DNA of 64,000 bases from Pampus argenteus (taxonomy: Eukaryota > Chordata > Actinopteri > Scombriformes > Stromateidae): the NCBI GenBank assembly GCA_036937835.1, contig CM072879.1, positions 1,424,001 to 1,488,000 of the forward strand, written 5' to 3'. The notes beneath the pieces were generated by a model. That model was not told the DNA's origin. It made no database searches and saw only the letters and a program-made list of their open reading frames with translations. This document shows, piece after piece, positions 11,626 through 22,352 of this stretch. Position 1 is the first letter of the stretch. The number at the start of each line of letters is the position of its first letter. Both the position numbers and the translations under genes were made by a program.

Positions 11626-12854
11626 TTGTTGATGGCAAACATGGTTTTGATTGAAAATATTGCTCCTTGTTTAAGAAAAACTGTAGTTGTCAGTTTTGGC
11701 CTGAGAGAAAGCTATTTGTACAAATGTTACAGTAAAAGCTGCAGAAAGCTCTCAGAAGTGAGTTTTTTTGGTCCTAATCATTAGAAATTAGTTACTTGTT
11801 GATGGCAAACATGGTTTTGATTGAAAATATGGCTCCTTGTTTAAGAAAAACTATAGTTGTCAGTTTTGGGCTTCTCTCGCCGAGAGAAAGCTATTTTTAC
11901 AAATGTTACAGTAAAAGCTGCAGGAAGCTCTCAGAAGTGAGTTTTTTGGTCCTAATCATTAGAAATCAGTTACTTGTTGATGGCAAACATGGTTTTGATT
12001 GAAAATATTGCTCCTTGTTTAAGAAAAACTGTAGTTGTCAGTTTTGGCCTGAGAGAAAGCTATTTGTACAAATGTTACAGTAAAAGCTGCAGAAAGCTCT
12101 CAGAAGTGAGTTTTTTGGTCCTAATCATTAGAAATTAGTTACTTGTTGATGGCAAACATGGTTTTGATTGAAAATATGGCTCCTTGTTTAAGAAAAACTA
12201 TAGTTGTCAGTTTTGGGCTTCTCTCGCCGAGAGAAAGCTATTTTTACAAATGTTACAGTAAAAGCTGCAGGAAGCTCTCAGAAGTGAGTTTTTTGGTCCT
12301 AATCATTAGAAATCAGTTACTTGTTGATGGCAAACATGGTTTTGATTGAAAATATGGCTCCTTGTTTAAGAAAAACTATAGTTGTCAGTTTTGGGCTTCT
12401 CTCGCCGAGAGAAAGCTATTTTTACATATGTTACAGTAAAAGCTGCAGGAAGCTCTCAGAAGTGGGATTTTTGGTCCTAATCATTAGAAATTAGTTACTT
12501 GTTGATGGCAAACATGGTTTTGATTGAAAATATTGCTCCTTGTTTAAGAAAAACTGTAGTTGTCAGTTTTGGCCTTCTCTCGCCGAGAGAAAGCTATTTT
12601 TACAAATGTTACAGTAAAAGCTGCAGGAAGCTCTCAGAAGTGAGTTTTTTGGTCCTAATCATTAGAAATCAGTTACTTGTTGATGGCAAACATGGTTTTG
12701 ATTGAAAATATTGCTCCTTGTTTGAGAAAAACTATAGTTGTCAGTTTTGGCCTTCTCTCGCCGAGAGAAAGCTATTTTTACAAATGTTACAGTAAAAGCT
12801 GCAGGAAGCTCTCAGAAGTGAGTTTTTTGGTCCTAATCATTAGAAATCAGTTAC
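11626..12854 (+). repeat. Long-monomer domain C (5 long, 2 S1)
   Basis: S1 monomers at 11626 and 11974 alternate with long monomers at 11796, 12143, 12321 (ACATATG/GTGGGATTTTT), 12499 and 12677 (CTTGTTTGAG with GGCCTTCTC). The domain is a small long-type island inside short-type sequence. Its 5' border is clean, while its 3' border runs into a hybrid monomer at 12855. Confidence 0.95.
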
Positions 12855-13192
12855 TTGTTGATGGCAAACATGGTTTTGATTGAAAATATTGGTCCTTGTT
12901 TAAGAAAAACTGTAGTTGTCAGTTTTGGCCTGAGAGAAAGCTATTTTTACAAATGTTACAGTAAAAGCTGCAGGAAGCTCTCAGAAGTGAGTTTTTTGGT
13001 CCTAATCATTAGAAATCAGTTACTTGTTGATGGCAAACATGGTTTTGATTGAAAATATTGATCCTTGTTTAAGAAAAACTGTAGTTGTCAGTTTTGGCCT
13101 GAGAGAAAGCTATTTTTACAAATGTTACAGTAAAAGCTGCAGGAAGCTCTCAGAAGTGAGTTTTTTGGTCCTAATCATTAGAAATCAGTTAC

Positions 13193-14206
13193 TTGTTAAT
13201 GGCAAACATGGTTTTGATTGAAAATATTGCTCCTTGTTTAAGAAAAACTGTAGTTGTCAGTTTTGGCCTGAGAGAAAGCTATTTTTACAAATGTTACAGT
13301 AAAAGCTGCAGGAAGCTCTCAGAAATGAGTTTTTTGGTCCTAATCATTAGAAATCAGTTACTTGTTGATAGCAAACATGGTTTTGATTGAAAATATTGCT
13401 CCTTGTTTAAGAAAAACTGTAGTTGTCAGTTTTGGCCTGAGAGAAAGCTATTTTTACAAATGTTACAGTAAAAGCTGCAGGAAGCTCTCAGAAGTGAGTT
13501 TTTTGGTCCTAATCATTAGAAATCAGTTACTTGTTAATGGCAAACATGGTTTTGATTGAAAATATTGCTCCTTGTTTAAGAAAAACTGTAGTTGTCAGTT
13601 TTGGCCTGAGAGAAAGCTATTTTTACAAATGTTACAGTAAAAGCTGCAGGAAGCTCTCAGAAATGAGTTTTTTGGTCCTAATCATTAGAAATCAGTTACT
13701 TGTTGATAGCAAACATGGTTTTGATTGAAAATATTGCTCCTTGTTTAAGAAAAACTGTAGTTGTCAGTTTTGGCCTGAGAGAAAGCTATTTTTACAAATG
13801 TTACAGTAAAAGCTGCAGGAAGCTCTCAGAAGTGAGTTTTTTGGTCCTAATCATTAGAAATCAGTTACTTGTTAATGGCAAACATGGTTTTGATTGAAAA
13901 TATTGCTCCTTGTTTAAGAAAAACTGTAGTTGTCAGTTTTGGCCTGAGAGAAAGCTATTTTTACAAATGTTACAGTAAAAGCTGCAGGAAGCTCTCAGAA
14001 ATGAGTTTTTTGGTCCTAATCATTAGAAATCAGTTACTTGTTGATAGCAAACATGGTTTTGATTGAAAATATTGCTCCTTGTTTAAGAAAAACTGTAGTT
14101 GTCAGTTTTGGCCTGAGACAAAGCTATTTTTACAAATGTTACAGTAAAAGCTGCAGGAAGCTCTCAGAAGTGAGTTTTTTGGTCCTAATCATTAGAAATC
14201 AGTTAC
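13193..14206 (+). repeat. Dimeric (338-bp) expansion, three units
   Basis: Two monomer types alternate. Type 1 begins TTGTTAATGGC and carries CAGAAATGAG (near 13321, 13660 and 13998). Type 2 begins TTGATAGCAAAC with normal GAAGTGAG. They run 1-2-1-2-1 from 13193, and the last type-2 start (14038) continues into a GAGACAAAG monomer. This is a local, young dimer amplification not seen elsewhere in the window. Confidence 0.92.
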
Positions 14207-15051
14207 TTGTTGATGGCAAACATGGTTTTGATTGAAAATATTGCTCCTTGTTTAAGAAAAACTGTAGTTGTCAGTTTTGGCCTGAGAGAAAGCTATTTTT
14301 ACAAATGTTACAGTAAAAGCTGCAGGAAGCTCTCAGAAGTGAGTTTTTTGGTCCTAATCATTAGAAATCAGTTACTTGTTGATGGCAAACATGGTTTTGA
14401 TTGAAAATATTGCTCCTTGTTTAAGAAAAACTGTAGTTGTCAGTTTTGGCCTAAGAGAAAGCTATTTTTACAAATATTACAGTAAAAGCTGCAGGAAGCT
14501 CTCAGAAGTGAGTTTTTTGGTCCTAATCATTAGAAATCAGTTACTTGTTGATGGCAAACATGGTTTTCATTGAAAATATTGCTCCTTGTTTAAGAAAAAC
14601 TGTAGTTGTCAGTTTTGGCCTGAGAGAAAGCTATTTTTACAAATGTTACAGTAAAAGCTGCAGGAAGCTCTCAGAAGTGAGTTTTTTGGTCCTAATCATT
14701 AGAAATCAGTTACTTGTTGATGACAAACATGGTTTTGATTGAAAATATTGCTCCTTGTTTAAGAAAAACTGTAGTTGTCAGTTTTGGCCTGAGAGAAAGC
14801 TATTTTTACAAATGTTACAGTAAAAGCTGCAGGAAGCTCTCAGAACTGAGTTTTTTGGTCCTAATCATTAGAAATCAGTTACTTGTTGATGGCAAACATG
14901 GTTTTGATTGAAAATATTGCTCCTTGTTTAAGAAAAACTGTAGTTGTCAGTTTTGGCCTGAGACAAAGCTATTTTTACAAATGTTACAGTAAAAGCTGCA
15001 GGAAGCTCTCAGAACTGAGTTTTTTGGTCCTAATCATTAGAAATCAGTTAC

Positions 15052-17100
15052 TTGTTGATGGCAAACATGGTTTTGATTGAAAATATTGCTCCTTGTTTAA
15101 GAAAAACTGTAGTTGTCAGTTTTGGCCTGAGACAAAGCTATTTTTACAAATGTTACAGTAAAAGCTGCAGGAAGCTCTCAGAAGTGAGTTTTTTGGTCCT
15201 AATCATTAGAAATCAGTTACTTGTTGATGGCAAACATGGTTTTGATTGAAAATATTGCTCCTTGTTTAAGAAAAACTGTAGTTGTCAGTTTTGGCCTGAG
15301 AGAAAGCTATTTTTACAAATGTTACAGTAAAAGCTGCAGGAAGCTCTCAGAAGTGAGTTTTTTGGTCCTAATCATTAGAAATCAGTTACTTGTTGATGGC
15401 AAACATGGTTTTGATTGAAAATATTGCTCCTTGTTTAAGAAAAACTGTAGTTGTCAGTTTTGGCCTGAGACAAAGCTATTTTTACAAATGTTACAGTAAA
15501 AGCTGCAGGAAGCTCTCAGAACTGAGTTTTTTGGTCCTAATCATTAGAAATCAGTTACTTGTTGATGGCAAACATGGTTTTGATTGAAAATATTGATCCT
15601 TGTTTAAGAAAAACTGTAGTTGTCAGTTTTGGCCTGAGAGAAAGCTATTTTTACAAATGTTACAGTAAAAGCTGCAGGAAGCTCTCAGAAGTGAGTTTTT
15701 TGGTCCTAATCATTAGAAATCAGTTACTTGTTGATGGCAAACATGGTTTTCATTGAAAATATTGCTCCTTGTTTAAGAAAAACTGTAGTTGTCAGTTTTG
15801 GCCTGAGAGAAAGCTATTTTTACAAATGTTACAGTAAAAGCTGCAGGAAGCTCTCAGAAGTTTTTTTTTGGGCTCCTAATCATTAGAAATCAGTTACTTG
15901 TTGATGGCAAACATGGTTTTGATTGAAAATATTGCTCCTTGTTTAAGAAAAACTGTAGTTGTCAGTTTTTGGCTGAGACAAAGCTATTTTTACAAATGTT
16001 ACAGTAAAAGCTGCAGGAAGCTCTCAGAAGTGAGTTTTTTTGGTCATAATCATTAGAAATCAGTTACTTGTTGATGGCAAACATGGTTTTGATTGAAAAT
16101 ATTGCTCCTTGTTTAAGAAAAACTGTAGTTGTCAGTTTTGGCCTGAGAGAAAGCTATTTTTACAAATGTTACAGTAAAAGCTGCAGGAAGCTCTCAGAAG
16201 TGAGTTTTTTGGTCCTAATCATTAGAAATCAGTTACTTGTTGATGGCAAACATGGTTTTGATTGAAAATATTGCTCCTTGTTTAAGAAAAACTGTAGTTG
16301 TCAGTTTTGGCCTGAGAGAAAGCTATTTTTACAAATGTTACAGTAAAAGCTGCAGGAAGCTCTCAGAAGTAAGTTTTTTGGTCCTAATCATTAGAAATCA
16401 GTTACTTGTTGATGGCAAACATGGTTTTGATTGAAAATATTGATCCTTGTTTAAGAAAAACTGTAGTTGTCAGTTTTGGCCTGAGAGAAAGCTATTTTTA
16501 CAAATGTTACAGTAAAAGCTGCAGGAAGCTCTCAGAAGTGAGTTTTTTGGTCCTAATCATTAGAAATCAGTTACTTGTTGATGGCAAACATGGTTTTGTT
16601 GAAAATATTGATCCTTGTTTAAGAAAAACTGTAGTTGTCAGTTTTGGCCTGAGAGAAAGCTATTTTTACAAATGTTACAGTAAAAGCTGCAGGAAGCTCT
16701 CAGAAGTGAGTTTTTTGGTCCTAATCATTAGAAATCAGTTACTTGTTGATGGCAAACATGGTTTTCATTGAAAATATTGCTCCTTGTTTAAGAAAAACTG
16801 TAGTTGTCAGTTTTGGCCTGAGAGAAAGCTATTTTTACAAATGTTACAGTAAAAGCTGCATGAAGCTCTCAGAAGTTTTTTTTGGGCTCCTAATCATTAG
16901 AAATCAGTTACTTGTTGATGGCAAACATGGTTTTGTTGAAAATATTGCTCCTTATTTAAGAAAAACCGTAGTTGTCAGTTTTGGCCTGAGAGAAAGCTAT
17001 TTTTACAAATGTTACAGTAAAAGCTGCAGGAAGCTCTCAGAAGTGAGTTTTTTGGTCCTAATCATTAGAAATCAGTTACTTGTTGATGGCAAACATGGTT
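15052..17100 (+). repeat. Block shared with 41965-44010 (offset about 26913)
   Basis: The order GAGACAAAG, plain, GAGACAAAG, GATCC, CATTG with poly-T, 7-T/GGTCATAAT, plain, GATCC, GTTGAAA, CATTG with GCATGAAGC and poly-T, GTTGAAA with CTTATTTAAG and ACCGTAG is the same in both places. Differences include GAACTGAG versus GAAGTGAG, TTTTTGGCTGAG versus TTTTTGCCTGAG, GTAAGTT (16370) versus GTGAG, and an 8-T versus 9-T run. Confidence 0.85.
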
Positions 17101-18097
17101 TTGATTGAAAATATTGCTCCTTGTTTAAGAAAAACTGTAGTTGTCAGTTTTGGCCTGAGACAAAGCTATTTTTACAAATGTTACAGTAAAAGCTGCAGGA
17201 AGCTCTCAGAAGTGAGTTTTTTTGGTCCTAATCATTAGAAATCAGTTACTTGTTGATGGCAAACATGGTTTTGATTGAAAATATTGCTCCTTGTTTAAGA
17301 AAAACTGTAGTTGTCAGTTTTGGCCTTCTCTCGCCGAGAGAAAGCTATTTTTACAAATGTTACAGTAAAAGCTGCAGGAAGCTCTCAGAAGTGAGTTTTT
17401 TGGTCCTAATCATTAGAAATCAGTTACTTGTTGATTGCAAACATGGTTTTGATTGAAAATATTGCTCCTTGTTTGAGAAAAACTATAGTTGTCAGTTTTG
17501 GCCTTCTCTCGCCGAGAGAAAGCTATTTTTACAAATGTTACAGTAAAAGCTGCAGGAAGCTCTCAGAAGTGAGTTTTTTGGTCCTAATCATTAGAAATCA
17601 GTTACTTGTTGATGGCAAACATGGTTTTGATTGAAAATATTGCTCCTTGTTTAAGAAAAACTGTAGTTGTCAGTTTTGGCCTGAGAGAAAGCTATTTGTA
17701 CAAATGTTACAGTAAAAGCTGCAGAAAGCTCTCAGAAGTGAGTTTTTTGGTCCTAATCATTAGAAATTAGTTTCTTGTTGATGGCAAACATGGTTTTGAT
17801 TGAAAATATGGCTCCTTGTTTAAGAAAAACTATAGTTGTCAGTTTTGGGCTTCTCTCGCCGAGAGAAAGCTATTTTTACAAATGTTACAGTAAAAGCTGC
17901 AGGAAGCTCTCAGAAGTGAGTTTTTTGGTCCTAATCATTAGAAATCAGTTACTTGTTGATGGCAAACATGGTTTTGATTGAAAATATGGCTCCTTGTTTA
18001 AGAAAAACTATAGTTGTCAGTTTTGGGCTTCTCTCGCCGAGAGAAAGCTATTTTTACATATGTTACAGTAAAAGCTGCAGGAAGCTCTCAGAAGTGA
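15750..18097 (+). repeat. 2.35-kb block duplicated at +9506 (25256-27603)
   Basis: Rare variants are shared at exactly 9506 bp: the 9-T run with GGGCTCC at 15861, 7-T/GGTCATAAT near 16033, GTAAGTT at 16370, GCATGAAGC near 16857, the 8-T run at 16876, AAACCGTAG near 16966, TTGATTGCAAAC near 17432 and CTTGTTTGAG near 17470. The only difference I see inside is TTTCTTG (17771) versus TTACTTG. The block spans the short-to-long junction at 17250, so that junction was duplicated with it. Confidence 0.93.
15861..15869 (+). repeat. Poly-T expansion variant (first of a group)
   Basis: GTGAGTTTTTTGGTCC is replaced by GTTTTTTTTTGGGCTCC. Related forms occur at 16876-16883, 25367-25375, 26382-26389, 39302-39310, 42774-42782 and 43788-43796, and a shorter cousin near 62672. 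The runs are 8 or 9 T. The shared altered flank GGGCTCC shows common descent, not independent slippage. Confidence 0.9.
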
Positions 18098-18300
18098 GTT
18101 TTTTGGTCCTAATCATTAGAAATCAGTTACTTGTTGATGGCAAACATGGTTTTGATTGAAAATATTGGTCCTTGTTTAAGAAAAACTGTAGTTGTCAGTT
18201 TTGGCCTGAGAGAAAGCTATTTGTACAAATGTTACAGTAAAAGCTGCAGAAAGCTCTCAGAAGTGAGTTTTTTTGGTCCTAATCATTAGAAATTAGTTAC

Positions 18301-20176
18301 TTGTTGATGGCAAACATGGTTTTGATTGAAAATATGGCTCCTTGTTTAAGAAAAACTATAGTTGTCAGCTTTGGGCTTCTCTCGCCGAGAGAAAGCTATT
18401 TTTACAAATGTTACAGTAAAAGCTGCAGGAAGCTCTCAGAAGTGAGTTTTTTGGTCCTAATCATTAGAAATCAGTTACTTGTTGATGGCAAACATGGTTT
18501 TGATTGAAAATATTGCTCCTTGTTTAAGAAAAACTGTAGTTGTCAGTTTTGGCCTGAGAGAAAGCTATTTGTACAAATGTTACAGTAAAAGCTGCAGAAA
18601 GCTCTCAGAAGTGAGTTTTTTGGTCCTAATCATTAGAAATTAGTTACTTGTTGATGGCAAACATGGTTTTGATTGAAAATATGGCTCCTTGTTTAAGAAA
18701 AACTATAGTTGTCAGTTTTGGGCTTCTCTCGCCGAGAGAAAGCTATTTTTACAAATGTTACAGTAAAAGCTGCAGGAAGCTCTCAGAAGTGAGTTTTTTG
18801 GTCCTAATCATTAGAAATCAGTTACTTGTTGATGGCAAACATGGTTTTGATTGAAAATATGGCTCCTTGTTTAAGAAAAACTATAGTTGTCAGTTTTGGG
18901 CTTCTCTCGCCGAGAGAAAGCTATTTTTACAAATGTTACAGTAAAAGCTGCAGGAAGCTCTCAGAAGTGAGTTTTTTGGTCCTAATCATTAGAAATCAGT
19001 TACTTGTTGATGGCAAACATGGTTTTGATTGAAAATATGGCTCCTTGTTTAAGAAAAACTATAGTTGTCAGTTTTGGGCTTCTCTCGCCGAGAGAAAGCT
19101 ATTTTTACATATGTTACAGTAAAAGCTGCAGGAAGCTCTCAGAAGTGGGATTTTTGGTCCTAATCATTAGAAATTAGTTACTTGTTGATGGCAAACATGG
19201 TTTTGATTGAAAATATTGCTCCTTGTTTAAGAAAAACTGTAGTTGTCAGTTTTGGCCTTCTCTCGCCGAGAGAAAGCTATTTTTACAAATGTTACATTAA
19301 AAGCTGCAGGAAGCTCTCAGAAGTAAGTTTTTTGGTCCTAATCATTAGAAATCAGTTACTTATTGATGGCAAACATGGTTTTGATAGAAAATATTGCTCC
19401 TTGTTTAAGAAAAACTATAGTTGTCAGTTTTGGGCTTCTCTCGCCGAGAGAAAGCTATTTTTACAAATGTTACAGTAAAAGCTGCAGGAAGCTCTCAGAA
19501 GTGAGTTTTTTGGTCCTAATCATTAGAAATCAGTTACTTGTTGATGGCAAACATGGTTTTGATTGAAAATATTGCTCCTTGTTTGAGAAAAACTATAGTT
19601 GTCAGTTTTGGCCTTCTCTCGCCGAGAGAAAGCTATTTTTACAAATGTTACAGTAAAAGCTGCAGGAAGCTCTCAGAAGTGAGTTTTTTGGTCCTAATCA
19701 TTAGAAATCAGTTACTTGTTGATGGCAAACATGGTTTTGATTGAAAATATTGGTCCTTGTTTAAGAAAAACTGTAGTTGTCAGTTTTGGCCTGAGAGAAA
19801 GCTATTTGTACAAATGTTACAGTAAAAGCTGCAGAAAGCTCTCAGAAGTGAGTTTTTTTGGTCCTAATCATTAGAAATTAGTTACTTGTTGATGGCAAAC
19901 ATGGTTTTGATTGAAAATATGGCTCCTTGTTTAAGAAAAACTATAGTTGTCAGCTTTGGGCTTCTCTCGCCGAGAGAAAGCTATTTTTACAAATGTTACA
20001 GTAAAAGCTGCAGGAAGCTCTCAGAAGTGAGTTTTTTGGTCCTAATCATTAGAAATCAGTTACTTGTTGATGGCAAACATGGTTTTGATTGAAAATATTG
20101 CTCCTTGTTTAAGAAAAACTGTAGTTGTCAGTTTTGGCCTGAGAGAAAGCTATTTGTACAAATGTTACAGTAAAAG
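18301..20176 (+). repeat. Long-family units with 1585-bp and 8455-bp partners
   Basis: Monomers at 18301 and 18648 recur at 19886 and 20233 (offset 1585), including TCAGCTTTGGGC. The segment 18826-20176 recurs at 27281-28631 (offset 8455) with the GTGGGATTTTT, CATTAAAAG/GTAAGTT, TTATTGATGG/GATAGAAAAT, CTTGTTTGAG/GGCC, S1 and AGCTTTGGGC monomers in the same order. The match ends where GCAGAAAG (about 20177) meets GCAGGAAG (about 28632). Confidence 0.9.
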
Positions 20177-21329
20177 CTGCAGAAAGCTCTCAGAAGTGAG
20201 TTTTTTGGTCCTAATCATTAGAAATTAGTTACTTGTTGATGGCAAACATGGTTTTGATTGAAAATATGGCTCCTTGTTTAAGAAAAACTATAGTTGTCAG
20301 TTTTGGGCTTCTCTCGCCGAGAGAAAGCTATTTTTACAAATGTTACAGTAAAAGCTGCAGGAAGCTCTCAGAAGTGAGTTTTTTGGTCCTAATCATTAGA
20401 AATCAGTTACTTGTTGATGGCAAACATGGTTTTGATTGAAAATATGGCTCCTTGTTTAAGAAAAACTATAGTTGTCAGTTTTGGGCTTCTCTCGCCGAGA
20501 GAAAGCTATTTTTACATATGTTACAGTAAAAGCTGCAGGAAGCTCTCAGAAGTGGGATTTTTGGTCCTAATCATTAGAAATTAGTTACTTGTTGATGGCA
20601 AACATGGTTTTGATTGAAAATATTGCTCCTTGTTTAAGAAAAACTATAGTTGTCAGTTTTGGGCTTCTCTCGCCGAGAGAAAGCTATTTTTACAAATGTT
20701 ACAGTAAAAGCTGCAGGAAGCTCTCAGAAGTGAGTTTTTTGGTCCTAATCATTAGAAATCAGTTACTTGTTGATGGCAAACATGGTTTTGATTGAAAATA
20801 TGGCTCCTTGTTTAAGAAAAACTATAGTTGTCAGTTTTGGGCTTCTCTCGCCGAGAGAAAGCTATTTTTACATATGTTACAGTAAAAGCTGCAGGAAGCT
20901 CTCAGAAGTGGGATTTTTGGTCCTAATCATTAGAAATTAGTTACTTGTTGATGGCAAACATGGTTTTGATTGAAAATATTGCTCCTTGTTTAAGAAAAAC
21001 TGTAGTTGTCAGTTTTGGCCTTCTCTCGCCGAGAGAAAGCTATTTTTACAAATGTTACATTAAAAGCTGCAGGAAGCTCTCAGAAGTAAGTTTTTTGGTC
21101 CTAATCATTAGAAATCAGTTACTTATTGATGGCAAACATGGTTTTGATAGAAAATATTGCTCCTTGTTTAAGAAAAACTATAGTTGTCAGTTTTGGGCTT
21201 CTCTCGCCGAGAGAAAGCTATTTTTACAAATGTTACAGTAAAAGCTGCAGGAAGCTCTCAGAAGTGAGTTTTTTGGTCCTAATCATTAGAAATCAGTTAC
21301 TTGTTGATGGCAAACATGGTTTTGATTGA
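19886..21329 (+). repeat. Long-family higher-order repeat shared with 60267-61710
   Basis: Start spacings 347, 356, 356 and 181 bp (19886, 20233, 20589, 20945, 21126) are the same as at 60267, 60614, 60970, 61326 and 61507, with the same subtype order, 40381 bp apart. A further copy begins at 57978. Confidence 0.88.
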
Positions 21330-22352
21330 AAATATTGCTCCTTGTTTAAGAAAAACTATAGCTGTCAGTTTTGGGCTTCTCTCGCCGAGAGAAAGCTATT
21401 TTTACAAATGTTACAGTAAAAGCTGTAGGAAGCTCTCAGAAGTGAGTTTTTTGGTCCTAATCATTAGAAATTAGTTACTTGTTGATGACAAACATGGTTT
21501 TGATTGAAAATATTGCTCCTTGTTTAAGAAAAACTATAGTTGTCAGTTTTGGGCTTCTCTCGCCGAGAGAAAGCTATTTTTACAAATGTTACAGTAAAAG
21601 CTGCAGGAAGCTCTCAGAAGTGAGTTTTTTGGTCCTAATCATTAGAAATCAGTTACTTGTTGATGGCAAACATGGTTTTGATTGAAAATATTGCTCCTTG
21701 TTTAAGAAAAACTGTAGTTGTCAGTTTTGGCCTTCTCTCGCCGAGAGAAAGCTATTTTTACAAATGTTACAGTAAAAGCTGCAGGAAGCTCTCAGAAGTG
21801 AGTTTTTTGGTCCTAATCATTAGAAATCAGTTACTTGTTGATGGCAAACATGGTTTTGATTGAAAATATTGGTCCTTGTTTAAGAAAAACTGTAGTTGTC
21901 AGTTTTGGCCTGAGAGAAAGCTATTTGTACAAATGTTACAGTAAAAGCTGCAGAAAGCTCTCAGAAGTGAGTTTTTTGGTCCTAATCATTAGAAATTAGT
22001 TACTTGTTGATGGCAAACATGGTTTTGATTGAAAATATGGCTCCTTGTTTAAGAAAAACTATAGTTGTCAGTTTTGGGCTTCTCTCGCCGAGAGAAAGCT
22101 ATTTTTACAAATGTGACAGTAAAAGCTGCAGGAAGCTCTCAGAAGTGAGTTTTTTGGTCCTAATCATTAGAAATCAGTTACTTGTTGATGGCAAACATGG
22201 TTTTGATTGAAAATATGGCTCCTTGTTTAAGAAAAACTATAGTTGTCAGTTTTGGGCTTCTCTCGCCGAGAGAAAGCTATTTTTACATATGTTACAGTAA
22301 AAGCTGCAGGAAGCTCTCAGAAGTGAGTTTTTTGGTCCTAATCATTCGAAAT

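Larger units (their letters stand above)
12855..17249 (+). repeat. Short-only domain D (26 monomers)
   Basis: All monomers lack the 9-bp insert. The first one (12855) has the S1-like ATTGGTCC at its left and ordinary short-type TTTTTAC/GCAGGAAG at its right, so it looks recombinant. The domain contains a dimer expansion (13193-14206), a run with the GAACTGAG variant (near 14845, 15014 and 15520), poly-T variants (15861-15869, 16876-16883), and two monomers with the GGTTTTGTTGAAA 1-bp deletion. Confidence 0.95.
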
